This document shows positions 9,377 to 19,514 of a stretch of 64,000 bases of DNA, piece after piece. The stretch comes from Allobosea sp. UNC402CLCol (GTDB taxonomy: Bacteria > Pseudomonadota > Alphaproteobacteria > Rhizobiales > Beijerinckiaceae). The stretch spans positions 1 through 64,000 of the forward strand of contig NZ_JQJJ01000009.1 in NCBI RefSeq assembly GCF_000745475.1. Direction: 5' to 3'. The number at the start of each line of letters is the position of its first letter. The first letter of the stretch is position 1. The position numbers and the translations under genes are program-made. The notes under the pieces are model-generated. The model was not told where the DNA came from, made no database searches, and worked only from the letters and a program-made list of their open reading frames with translations.

Positions 9377-10108
9377 ATGAGAGCGCCGGCGCAGACGTTC
9401 CGTTTCATGCGTGCCGGCCGGGTCGCCACGCTGCTGGCGGTGACCGGCCTCGCGCTTCTGGCGACCCAGCAGGATGGCTTTGCCCAGGCCCAGCCCAAGC
9501 AGAGGGGAGGCAATGCCTCGTCCCCGCTCGGCGGCCTCGGCGGCGACAGCAAGGAGCCGATCAAGATCGACGCCGACAAGCTTGATGTGCTCGACAAGGA
9601 GAACAAGGCGGTCTTCACCGGCAATGTCGTTGCCGTGCAGGGCGAGACCACCGTGCGCTGCACCGTGATGACCGTGCTCTATGAAGGGCGCGGCGGGCAG
9701 GGCGCTGCGGCCGCCAAGGGGGCCACCCCGGCGCCGGCACAGACGCCGGCCGCGGCCGGCGGCAAGGATCCGGCCAATGACAGCTCGATCAAGCGCATCC
9801 TCTGCAAGGGGCCGGTCACCGTCGTCTCGAAGACCCAGGCTGCCACCTCCGACAATGCCGAGTTCGACCGCGCCAACAATCTGGTGATCATGACCGGCAA
9901 TGTCGCGCTGAACGATGGGCCGAACATCACCCGCGGCGAGAAGCTGACCTACAATACCGTCACTGGCGTGGCCAATGTCGAAACCAACAAGGGCGGGCGC
10001 GTGCAGGGCTTCTTCGTGCCGAACTCGGCCGACGCCAACAAGACCGACGCGGCCAAGCCGGGCGCCAAGCCCGCCGCCGGTGCGGCCGCCAAGCCTCCCA
10101 CCAACTGA
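9377..10108 (+). CDS. lptA: LPS transport periplasmic bridge protein LptA
   Basis: 243 residues with an N-terminal signal sequence (hydrophobic core about 14-30, likely cleavage near GFAQAQ). OstA-type beta strands follow: PIKIDADKLDVLDKENKAVFTGNV and AEFDRANNLVIMTGNVALND. Between the two halves is an Ala/Pro/Gly-rich stretch (about residues 106-132), probably a flexible loop in the jellyroll. The C-terminus is also Ala/Lys/Pro rich. LptA polymerises to carry LPS across the periplasm. It sits between lptC and lptB. Confidence 0.92.
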   Translation: MRAPAQTFRFMRAGRVATLLAVTGLALLATQQDGFAQAQPKQRGGNASSPLGGLGGDSKEPIKIDADKLDVLDKENKAVFTGNVVAVQGETTVRCTVMTVLYEGRGGQGAAAAKGATPAPAQTPAAAGGKDPANDSSIKRILCKGPVTVVSKTQAATSDNAEFDRANNLVIMTGNVALNDGPNITRGEKLTYNTVTGVANVETNKGGRVQGFFVPNSADANKTDAAKPGAKPAAGAAAKPPTN

Positions 10109-10120
10109 TCCGGCTGCCTC

Positions 10121-10999
<879 letters not shown>

Positions 11000-11163
11000 G
11001 CGGTGCCGTCTTGTTCGCGATTGCGGAATAATGCTGCGCCGCATTAACCGGCTTGCCCGTTTCGTCGGCAAGGCCTTTGACGTCGGCGTGATCGGGCGCT
11101 AGGGTCTTTCTCGAAAGCAAGAAGCGTGCCGCTGGCGCGCCGTCGCAGAAGGGCCTTTCGCGC

Positions 11164-12693
11164 ATGGCGATGATGCCGCGCATGGAATTGCGCCAGGGAC
11201 AATCCCTGGTGATGACGCCGCAGCTTCTGCAGGCGATCAAGCTTCTCCAGCTTTCGCATCTCGAACTCCAGAATTTCGTCGAGGGCGAGCTGGAGCGCAA
11301 TCCGCTGCTGGAGCGCGACGACGGGGCGGATGTGCCGGCGGAGGCGAATGGCGCCGAGGGGGCGCTCGCTGCGGATGCCGAGAGCTTCGCGCGGGCGGAG
11401 AGCCTGAACACGCTGGAGGGCATGGAAGGGCGGCTCGGCACCAGTCTCGACAACGTCTTCCAGGGCGAGCAGCCGAGCCTGGCGCGAACTGAGGCCAGCG
11501 GCGCCGACAGCCTGCCGATCGTCGGCGGCAGCTACGGCTCCTCCGGTGGTTCCTTCGAGGATGGTCCCGACGGCTTCGAAAGCAGCCTGACGGCCGAATT
11601 GTCCCTGCACGACCATCTGAGCGCCCAGCTCGACCTCGCCGTCGATGCTCCGGCCGAGCGGATCATCGGCCGCCATCTCATCGATGCGGTCGACGATAGC
11701 GGCTATCTGACCGAGCCGGTCGCGGAGATCGCGGAACGCCTCGGCGTCGGCGTCGAGCGGGTGGAAGCCGTGCTGCGCATCGTCCAGAGCTTCGACCCCT
11801 CCGGCGTGGCGGCGCGCGACGTCGCGGAGTGCCTGGCGATCCAGCTGCGCGACCGCGACCGCTTCGACCCCGCCATGCAGATGCTGGTCGCCAATCTCCA
11901 CCTCGTGGCCAAGCGCGATTTCGCGGCGCTGAAGCGGATCTGCGGTGTCGACGACGAGGATGTCGCCGACATGGTCGCGGAGATCCGCCGGCTCGATCCC
12001 AAGCCCGGCCGCGGCTTCGGTGGCTCGGCGGCGGAGACGGTCGTGCCGGATGTCTTCATCCGCGCCGCGCCGGACGGCTCCTGGCTTGTCGATCTCAACC
12101 CGGAGACCCTGCCACGCCTCCTGGTCAACCAGACCTATCATGCGCGCGTCTCCAAATCGGCGCGCAGCGACCAGGATCGCGCCTTCATCGCGGAATGCCT
12201 GCAGACCGCCAATTGGCTGACCCGCTCGCTCGAGCAGCGGGCCCGCACGATCCTGAAGGTCGCCAGCGAGATCGTCCGCCAGCAGGATGGCTTCTTCGCC
12301 CATGGCGTCGAGCATCTGCGCCCGCTCAACCTCAAGACGGTCGCGGACGCCATCGGCATGCACGAATCGACCGTCTCGCGCGTCACCTCGAACAAGTACC
12401 TGACCTGCTCGCGCGGCGTCTTCGAGATGAAGTATTTCTTCTCCGCCGCGATCGCCGCGACGGGCTATGGCGAGGCGCATTCGGCCGAGGCGGTCCGCTT
12501 CCGCATCAAGCAGATGATCGACGAGGAAAGCCCCTCCGCGGTGCTCTCGGACGACGCCATCGTCGCCAGGCTCAAGGACGGCGGCATCGACATCGCCCGG
12601 CGCACCGTCGCGAAATACCGCGAATCGCTCAGAATCCCTTCCTCGATGGAGCGCCGCCGGGAAAAGGTCGCGATGGCGCTGGGAGGCCGTTGA
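11164..12693 (+). CDS. rpoN: RNA polymerase sigma-54 factor
   Basis: 509 residues with the expected three parts: a Gln/Leu-rich activator-interaction region at the N-terminus (LRQGQSLVMTPQLLQAIKLL), an acidic linker (about 50-120), the core-binding domain, and the C-terminal DNA-binding region with HTH (ADAIGMHESTVSRVTSNKYL) and the RpoN box (ARRTVAKYRES). It recognises -24/-12 promoters and needs enhancer-binding ATPases. The lptB-rpoN-hpf-ptsN order is a conserved proteobacterial arrangement. Confidence 0.97.
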   Translation: MAMMPRMELRQGQSLVMTPQLLQAIKLLQLSHLELQNFVEGELERNPLLERDDGADVPAEANGAEGALAADAESFARAESLNTLEGMEGRLGTSLDNVFQGEQPSLARTEASGADSLPIVGGSYGSSGGSFEDGPDGFESSLTAELSLHDHLSAQLDLAVDAPAERIIGRHLIDAVDDSGYLTEPVAEIAERLGVGVERVEAVLRIVQSFDPSGVAARDVAECLAIQLRDRDRFDPAMQMLVANLHLVAKRDFAALKRICGVDDEDVADMVAEIRRLDPKPGRGFGGSAAETVVPDVFIRAAPDGSWLVDLNPETLPRLLVNQTYHARVSKSARSDQDRAFIAECLQTANWLTRSLEQRARTILKVASEIVRQQDGFFAHGVEHLRPLNLKTVADAIGMHESTVSRVTSNKYLTCSRGVFEMKYFFSAAIAATGYGEAHSAEAVRFRIKQMIDEESPSAVLSDDAIVARLKDGGIDIARRTVAKYRESLRIPSSMERRREKVAMALGGR

Positions 12694-12745
12694 GCGATTT
12701 TGTTCCAAAGCCTTGCGGCATGTGCGCCATGCGGGGCTTCGCTCA

Positions 12746-12774
12746 TTGACATCCCGGACTCGCAGTCCTTAGCT
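12746..12774 (+). promoter_or_regulatory. Possible promoter for hpf
   Basis: A perfect -35 hexamer TTGACA (12746-12751) is followed after 17 bases by TTAGCT, a weak -10. It is in the rpoN-hpf intergenic region, about 50 bases before the hpf start, where independent stationary-phase control of the hibernation factor would make sense. The -10 match is poor. Confidence 0.35.
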
Positions 12775-12822
12775 CCTCTGGATGGTCGAACACTGGCCAT
12801 GGCTAACAAGGGGAAGCACTCC

Positions 12823-13407
12823 ATGAGCCTGCGAATCTCCGGCAAGAATCTCGATGTCGGCGAGGCCCTGCGCGGCCAGGCCGAGGTGCGGGTCGCTGCG
12901 GCCGTCAGCAAATATTACGAGGGCGGCTATCAAGGGCATGTCACCGTCGACAAGGACGGTACGGCCTTTCGCACCGACACGGTCATTCACCTCTCCTCCG
13001 GGATCACGCTGGAAGCCTCCGCCACCGCCCATGATGCCTATGCCAGCCTCGACAAGATGGCCGAGCGCATCGAGAAGCGGCTGCGACGCTACAAGCGCCG
13101 GCTGAAGGACCGCACCGCCGCCAATGGCCGCGATGCCGGGATCGAAATCCCCAGCTATGTGATCGCGGCGCCGGACGACGATGTCGAGGAGATCAGCGGC
13201 GATGCGGGTGCCGACAACCCGGTTATCGTTGCGGAATCGACCAAATCCCTGCTCAGCCTGACCGTGGGCGATGCGGTGGCGGAACTCGACCTCACCGGCG
13301 CGCCGGTCATCGTCTTCCGCCATGCTGGCAATGGTCGCATGAACATCGTATATCGCCGCCGCGACGGTAACATCGGCTGGATCGACCCGCCGGCATCGTT
13401 GTCCTGA
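12823..13407 (+). CDS. hpf: Long-form ribosome hibernation promoting factor
   Basis: 194 residues from the ATG at 12823, chosen because AAGGGGAAG ends 6 bases before it and MSLRISGKNLDVGEALR matches the family start; an in-frame ATG at 12799 is less likely. The N-terminal S30AE/YfiA domain (about 1-110) binds the 30S decoding region. The C-terminal domain (about 140-194: PVIVFRHAGNGRMNIVYRRR, IGWIDPP) drives 100S dimerisation in long HPFs. It lies between rpoN and ptsN, as in many proteobacteria. Confidence 0.94.
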   Translation: MSLRISGKNLDVGEALRGQAEVRVAAAVSKYYEGGYQGHVTVDKDGTAFRTDTVIHLSSGITLEASATAHDAYASLDKMAERIEKRLRRYKRRLKDRTAANGRDAGIEIPSYVIAAPDDDVEEISGDAGADNPVIVAESTKSLLSLTVGDAVAELDLTGAPVIVFRHAGNGRMNIVYRRRDGNIGWIDPPASLS

Positions 13408-13481
13408 GGCCGGCGGAATAATCGCACCGGTCGTCGAACCCCGACCCAGGCCGACGCGTTCAAGAGCGGCACGGGACATGC

Positions 13482-13955
13482 ATGGACGGGCGAATGACGC
13501 TGACCGATCTCCTGAGCCCCGCCGCGGTGATTTCGCCGCTGCGGGCCAACGGCAAGAAGCAGGCGCTGCAGGAGCTTGCCCAGCACGCCGCGACGCTGAC
13601 CGGCCTGCCCGAGCGGGAACTCTTCGAGGCCCTGCTCCAACGCGAGCGCCTCGGCTCCACCGGCATCGGTGACGGCATCGCGATTCCCCATGGTCGCATG
13701 GCGGGAATCGACCGCCTGGTCGGCCTGTTCGCGCGAGCGGACAAGCCGATCGACTTCGAGGCCCTCGACGGTCAGCCGGTCGATATCATCTTCGTCCTGA
13801 TCGCGCCCGAAGGGGCCGGCGCCGACCATCTCAAGGCGCTGGCGCGCGTCGCCCGCGTGCTGCGCAACCAGTCGGTTCTGGAGCAGGTCCGCAAGATCCG
13901 CGACCCCGCGGCGATCTACGCGGTGCTGGCCGAGTCGGCCGCTCAGGCGGCTTGA
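13482..13955 (+). CDS. ptsN: Nitrogen-related PTS IIA protein
   Basis: 157 residues of the EIIA(Ntr)/fructose type. The phosphoacceptor His is in GDGIAIPHGRMAG, and the preceding RERLGSTGIG is characteristic. It takes phosphate from NPr and acts as a regulator (potassium transport, sigma-54-linked nitrogen and carbon balance) rather than in sugar uptake. The start may be 13482 (MDGRM) or 13494 (MTLTD). It closes the rpoN-hpf-ptsN group. Confidence 0.94.
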   Translation: MDGRMTLTDLLSPAAVISPLRANGKKQALQELAQHAATLTGLPERELFEALLQRERLGSTGIGDGIAIPHGRMAGIDRLVGLFARADKPIDFEALDGQPVDIIFVLIAPEGAGADHLKALARVARVLRNQSVLEQVRKIRDPAAIYAVLAESAAQAA

Positions 13956-14089
13956 ACAGCGCGCCCAGTCTAGAGTTGCTAAAGACTGCTTGGACGCGAA
14001 CGCCCGAGCCGCTATGACGCCGGCCAGACCGGCGTCGCGCCAGCCTTAGAGTCACGCGCGCGGCGCATCCTGCTTCGGAGCCGCTGGCC

Positions 14090-15702
<1,613 letters not shown>

Positions 15703-15706
<4 letters not shown>

Positions 15707-16029
15707 GGCTTTCGCTTTCGCTCGCCTTGGCGGTGCTGCTGGCCGGTCCCGCCTTGGCCCAGCAGCCGCGCCCCGCGACCTGCTCGCGCGACCTGTTCCA
15801 GAACGAGGCCGGCTTCCGTCAGCAGCAGACCCGGCTCGCCGCCGTGGCCAGTGCGGACCCGGCGACCCAGTGCCGGGCCTATCGCGAGCATGTCGTCTAT
15901 CTGCAGAAGTCGCGCGCCGTCTTCGCGACCTGCCAAGGCGGTGCCGAGCGCGAGCGCAATGTCGCGGAGATGGATTCCGAGCTGGTCAACTACCGCGCCC
16001 TCATCGCCAATCGCTGCGGCGGGCGGTGA
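15703..16029 (+). CDS. Small exported hypothetical protein
   Basis: 108 residues beginning with a clear signal peptide ([19 protein letters not shown], cleavage near ALA-QQ). The mature part has four cysteines spread along it ([26 protein letters not shown]), consistent with two disulfides in the periplasm, and is helical. I do not recognise the family. The ATG overlaps the fumarase stop codon (ATGA), so the two are translationally coupled, though a functional tie to a cytosolic fumarase is not obvious. Confidence 0.75.
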
Positions 16030-16096
16030 GGCCTGCGCTTCTCGCAATGACGTCATGACGTGGTAGGAACCTTCCCGAATGATCGAAAGGCTTCCC

Positions 16097-16747
16097 ATGA
16101 CCGACCAGCCGCCGCTCCAGATCGCCGTCCTGCAAGTGACGCCGTTCCAGCAGAATTGCTCGATCGTCTGGGACACGAAGACGAAGCAGGCCGCCATCGT
16201 CGATCCGGGTGGCGACGTGCCGCGTCTCAAGGAGGCGGTGAAGGAGCTCGGCGTGACGCCGGTCGCGATCTGGCTCACCCATGGCCATCTCGACCATGCC
16301 GGCGGCGCGACGGAGCTGGCCGAGGCGTTGTCGGTCCCGATCGTCGGCCCGCATGAGGGTGACAAGTTCCTGCTCGACGGCTTGCCCGAGCAGGGGCTGC
16401 GCTTCGACATCCTGGACATGAAGGCGGTCGTGCCGACGCGCTGGCTGAAGGATGGCGACACGGTTTCGCTGGGCGATCTGACCTTCGAGGTCGCGCATGT
16501 GCCGGGCCATTCGCCCGGCCATGTCACCTTCTTCCAGAAAGACCTGCGCTTCCTGCTGGCGGGCGACACGGTCTTTGCCGGCTCGGTTGGCCGCACCGAT
16601 TTCCCTTATGGCGATCACACGGCGCTGATTGCCGGCATCAAGACGAAGCTCCTGCCGCTCGGCGACGACGTGCAGTTCCTGCCCGGCCATGGTCCCGCCA
16701 GCACGCTGGGCGAGGAGCGCCGGAACAATCCGTTCTTGCAGGGGTGA
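16097..16747 (+). CDS. MBL-fold metallo-hydrolase, glyoxalase II-like
   Basis: About 216 residues of the YcbL-type metallo-beta-lactamase fold: THGHLDHAGG (HxHxDH metal site), HVPGHSPGHVTF, FLLAGDTVFAGSVGRTDFP (metal Asp) and a final metal His in FLPGHGPAS. These short enzymes are usually glutathione-thioester or general hydrolases; the substrate cannot be read from sequence. The GAAAGG six bases before the ATG at 16097 favours this start; an in-frame ATG at 16079 also has a plausible site. Confidence 0.88.
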   Translation: MTDQPPLQIAVLQVTPFQQNCSIVWDTKTKQAAIVDPGGDVPRLKEAVKELGVTPVAIWLTHGHLDHAGGATELAEALSVPIVGPHEGDKFLLDGLPEQGLRFDILDMKAVVPTRWLKDGDTVSLGDLTFEVAHVPGHSPGHVTFFQKDLRFLLAGDTVFAGSVGRTDFPYGDHTALIAGIKTKLLPLGDDVQFLPGHGPASTLGEERRNNPFLQG

Positions 16748-16880
16748 AAGACCGCGACGTGGATGCTCGCCCTCGTGGCGAGCGTCGACGTCCTGGACAC
16801 ACCTTCGACGAAGGAGGACGTGGCTGGTCGGCACAAGCCAGACCATGACGGAGCGTTTCCCGCAGGAAACCGGACCCTGG

Positions 16881-16917
16881 AAACGAAAAGACCCGCAGCG
16901 GATATCCGCTACGGGCC
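16881..16917 (-). terminator. Intrinsic terminator of the candidate small RNA
   Basis: On the minus strand CCCGTAGCGGA and TCCGCTGCGGG form a 10-bp stem with one mismatch and a 2-base loop, followed by TCTTTTCGTTT. The orientation cannot serve the upstream plus-strand hydrolase, so a minus-strand transcript is implied. Confidence 0.6.
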
Positions 16918-17045
16918 TCGGAATGAACCAACGGCCATGTCCTGAACGGGTGCGCGTACATCCGGCGTCAAACGTTCGGCCCATGGCCGTCTTCACCGAC
17001 AATGGAAAGCAGCAGAGCCGCCTTCAACACCGTCGTGGTCCCTAT
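16881..17045 (-). ncRNA. Candidate small RNA on the minus strand
   Basis: This gene-free interval carries the three parts of an independent minus-strand transcript: a promoter-like sequence (TTGAAA, 17 bases, CATATA; 17043-17071), a strong internal hairpin and a terminator with U-tract (16881-16917). The hairpin pairs ACGGCCATG (16931-16939) with CATGGCCGT (16982-16990), and GAACG with CGTTC inside it. Predicted length is about 150-160 nt. Only a ~20-codon reading frame ending at 16968 is present and it lacks a ribosome-binding site. I could not match it to 6S, SRP or tmRNA. Confidence 0.45.
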
Positions 17046-17071
17046 ATGGGAGGCTAACAAGGCTATTTCAA
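17043..17071 (-). promoter_or_regulatory. Promoter-like sequence for the candidate small RNA
   Basis: Read on the minus strand: TTGAAA at 17071-17066 (-35), a 17-base spacer, and CATATA at 17048-17043 (-10, moderate match). It lies just past the stop codon of the DUF1993 gene (17093) and about 25 bases before the structured region. Confidence 0.4.
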
Positions 17072-17092
17072 GGCCACTCGCAAAAGATGCGA

Positions 17093-17611
17093 TCAGGCGT
17101 CGAACACACCCTTCAGGAAGTCCTGCTTGCCGATCTGGAAGCCGTTCTGGCGCAGGATGTCGTAGGCGGTCGTGGCGTGGAAATAGAAGTTCGGGATGGC
17201 GAAGCAGGAGAGATAGGCCACGCCGGTCATCGTCGCCGTCGCGGAGGGGCCGCGCGGGAAGGTGACCTCGCGGGTGAGGCCTGCATCGAGCGCCGCGCCG
17301 TCGGCCGCGTTGATGAAGGCCAGCGTCTTGGCGATGCGCTCCTTCAGCTCCGGGAAGCTCTTCTCCTCGTCGGGGAAGCGCGGGTTTTCGCCGCCCGAAA
17401 GGCGCGCGACGGCGTTCTTGGCGAAATCGCAGCAGAGCTGGATCTGGCGGGTGAAGGCCAGCATGTCCGGCGCGAGCCGGGCGCTCAGCAGCACCTCCGG
17501 CTGGATCTTGCGGCTCTCCGCCTGTTCCACGGCCTTGTCGAGAATGGCGTCGAGCGCCTTGAGCGTCTGCACGAAGCCGGAAAGGGCGGCGGCCTGGACT
17601 GTGAGCGGCAT
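17093..17611 (-). CDS. DUF1993 family protein
   Basis: 172 residues of the DUF1993 family, a DinB-like four-helix bundle of unknown function. The conserved C-terminal part is seen in IPNFYFHATTAYDILRQNGF, whose His is a likely metal or substrate contact, and in GENPRFPDEEKSFPELKERI. GAGGA lies 6 bases before the ATG at 17611. It is downstream of efp on the same strand but separated from it by a terminator-like hairpin, so is probably expressed on its own. Confidence 0.87.
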   Translation of the reverse strand: MPLTVQAAALSGFVQTLKALDAILDKAVEQAESRKIQPEVLLSARLAPDMLAFTRQIQLCCDFAKNAVARLSGGENPRFPDEEKSFPELKERIAKTLAFINAADGAALDAGLTREVTFPRGPSATATMTGVAYLSCFAIPNFYFHATTAYDILRQNGFQIGKQDFLKGVFDA

Positions 17612-17631
17612 GGATATCCTCAGGAAACGAC

Positions 17632-17654
17632 AACGGGCCCGGAAAGGGCCCGTT
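17632..17654 (-). terminator. Terminator-like hairpin after efp
   Basis: AACGGGCCC and GGGCCCGTT form a perfect 9-bp stem with a 5-base loop; on the minus strand it is followed by GTCGTTTCC. It is 49 bases past the efp stop and 21 bases before the DUF1993 start. Confidence 0.55.
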
Positions 17655-17702
17655 GCGTAAAGCTATAGAGCAGAATTTTCCACGGCGCTCTGCGCCAGCA
17701 GG

Positions 17703-18272
17703 TCAATCCTTCGCGCGCTCGACATAGGAGCCGTCGGCGGTCATCACGACGACGCGGGTGCCGACGCCGACATGCGGCGGCACGGCGCTGCGCACGCCGT
17801 TCGACAGGATCGCCGGCTTGTAGGAGGAGGAGGCGGTCTGGCCCTTGGTCACCGGCTCGGTCTCGACGACTTCGAGCGTGACGCGCTGCGGCAATTCGAT
17901 CGCGACGGCCTTGTCCTCGAACACCGAGAGCGAGACCTTCATGTTCTCCTGGAGATAGGGAGCGGCATCGCCGACCACGTCCTTGTCGACATGGATCTGG
18001 TCGTAGGTCTCCGGGTTCATGAAGACGTACTGCTCGCCATCCTGGTAGAGATAGGTGAAGTCGCGGTCCTCGACATAGGCGCGCTCGACCTGCTCGGTCG
18101 TCTTGTAGCGCTGCGTCATCTTCACGCCGTCGGCGATGCGGCGCATGTCGATCTGCGTCGTCGGGGTGCCCTTGCCGGGGAAGAAGCTCTCGGCCGAGAT
18201 GACGGTGCAGAGATGCCCGTCGAGCTCGAGGACGTTGCCCTTGCGGACGGAAGAGGCGATGACCTTGACCAC
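17703..18272 (-). CDS. efp: Elongation factor P
   Basis: 189 residues with three beta-barrel domains. EF-P binds between the P and E sites and rescues ribosomes stalled on polyproline. The modifiable lysine is K34 in [12 protein letters not shown], exactly the position beta-lysylated in E. coli, and the genes for the modifying enzymes EpmA and EpmB are transcribed divergently next door. The C-terminal domain has [16 protein letters not shown] and the GVGTRVVV stretch. The start is GTG at 18272, with AGAAGGAC 7 bases upstream. Confidence 0.97.
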   Translation of the reverse strand: MVKVIASSVRKGNVLELDGHLCTVISAESFFPGKGTPTTQIDMRRIADGVKMTQRYKTTEQVERAYVEDRDFTYLYQDGEQYVFMNPETYDQIHVDKDVVGDAAPYLQENMKVSLSVFEDKAVAIELPQRVTLEVVETEPVTKGQTASSSYKPAILSNGVRSAVPPHVGVGTRVVVMTADGSYVERAKD

Positions 18273-18320
18273 GTGAATGTCCTTCTGGTGCGCGGCGCGC
18301 CCGCGCGAATCCTAAAGTTC

Positions 18321-18371
18321 AGAGCCTTGCGCTTGCGAAAAACCGGTTCCCACTTTTTCGCGCAATGCTCT
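18321..18371. repeat. Palindromic intergenic repeat between efp and epmA
   Basis: Outer arms AGAGC..TTGCG and CGCAA..GCTCT and inner arms GCGAAAAA and TTTTTCGC flank ACCGGTTCCCAC. I recall this 'GCGAAAAACCGGTTCCC' palindrome as one of the commonest dispersed repeats of Hyphomicrobiales genomes. It sits in the divergent promoter region, where it may also fold in the leader of either transcript. Confidence 0.65.
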
Positions 18372-18449
18372 ATGCGAATTCAATTGCCGCGCAACTACCG
18401 CATTCGCGCGCGAAACGAAAGCTTTCCGACGGTTCCGACGCGAGATTCG

Positions 18450-19514
18450 ATGAGTTCGTCCCCCACGCCATTCTGGCGGCCCGACATCCATGCCGACCGC
18501 CGGCCGGCGCTTCTGGCGCGCGGGCGGATCAAGACGGCGCTGCGGCGCTGGTTCGAGGCTCGCGATTTCGTCGAGGTCGAGGCGGCGATCCTGCAGCTTT
18601 CGCCCGGCAACGAGACGCATCTCCACGGCTTCGGTACGACGCTGATCGACAACGCCGCTGAGCCGCATCCCTACTACCTGCACACCTCGCCGGAATTCGC
18701 GGCCAAGAAGCTGCTCGCGGCCGGCGAGACGCGCATCTTCGATTTCGCCCGCGTCTTCCGCAACCGCGAGCGCACGGCGCTGCACCATCCCGAATTCACC
18801 ATGCTGGAATGGTATCGCGCCGGCGAGGATTACGACGTCCTGATGCGGGACTGCGCGGCGCTGATGGCTGAAGCCGTTCGCGCCGCAGGCACCACGACCC
18901 TCCGCTGGCGCGATGCGGAGGCCGACCCCTTCGCCGAGCCAGAGCGATTGACGCTGCACGACGCCTTCGCCCGCCATGCCGGCATCGACCTGCTCGCGAC
19001 CGTCTCGCCCGCTGGCGTGACCGACCGCGCTGCGCTTGCCGCGCAGGCCATCGCGGCCGGCATTCGCCTGGCCGATGACGACAGCTGGTCCGACATCTTC
19101 AGCCGCGTGCTCTCCGAGCGTATCGAGCCGCATCTCGGTCGTGGCCGTGCCACGATCCTTTGCGAATATCCGATCAGCGAGGCCGCGCTCGCCCGGCCCA
19201 AGCCCGGCGATCCGCGCGTGGCCGAGCGCTTCGAGCTCTATGCCTGCGGCGTCGAGCTCGCCAATGCCTTCGGCGAGCTCACCGACCCGGAAGAGCAGCG
19301 CCGCCGCTTCGAGGCCGACATGGACGAGAAGGAGCGCATCTATGGCGAGCGCTATCCTGTCGACGACGATTTCCTGGAGGCGCTTTCGCTGATGCCGGCC
19401 GCATCCGGCATCGCGCTCGGCTTCGACCGGCTCGTCATGCTTTGCGTCGGCGCACGCCGGATCGAGGACGTGCTCTGGACGCCGGTCGCAGAACCGGGCA
19501 GGGGAAGCGCATGA
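18450..19514 (+). CDS. epmA: EF-P lysine aminoacylase EpmA
   Basis: 354 residues from the ATG at 18450. This is a class II lysyl-tRNA-synthetase-like enzyme without the anticodon-binding domain; it attaches (R)-beta-lysine to EF-P K34. Class II motif 2 is in FDFARVFRNRERTALHHPEF and motif 3 in GIALGFDRLVMLCVGAR. YYLHTSPEFAAKKLLAAGE is also typical. The reading frame stays open upstream, but the family N-terminus (FWRPDIHADRRPALLARGRI) fits this start. Its stop overlaps the epmB start (ATGA). Confidence 0.94.
   Translation: MSSSPTPFWRPDIHADRRPALLARGRIKTALRRWFEARDFVEVEAAILQLSPGNETHLHGFGTTLIDNAAEPHPYYLHTSPEFAAKKLLAAGETRIFDFARVFRNRERTALHHPEFTMLEWYRAGEDYDVLMRDCAALMAEAVRAAGTTTLRWRDAEADPFAEPERLTLHDAFARHAGIDLLATVSPAGVTDRAALAAQAIAAGIRLADDDSWSDIFSRVLSERIEPHLGRGRATILCEYPISEAALARPKPGDPRVAERFELYACGVELANAFGELTDPEEQRRRFEADMDEKERIYGERYPVDDDFLEALSLMPAASGIALGFDRLVMLCVGARRIEDVLWTPVAEPGRGSA

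Noticed and set aside
16968..17035. About 20-codon reading frame in the candidate small RNA, possibly a leader peptide
   Set aside because: It has no ribosome-binding site and no downstream gene on the minus strand that it could control; it is convergent with a plus-strand gene.
16881..17045. 6S RNA, SRP RNA or tmRNA identity for the candidate small RNA
   Set aside because: The conserved SRP small-domain sequence, the tmRNA tag region and an obvious 6S-type central bubble were not found.
17772..18449. N-terminal extension of epmA reaching back into the efp gene
   Set aside because: The extension is antisense to efp. The family N-terminus and expected length fit the ATG at 18450.
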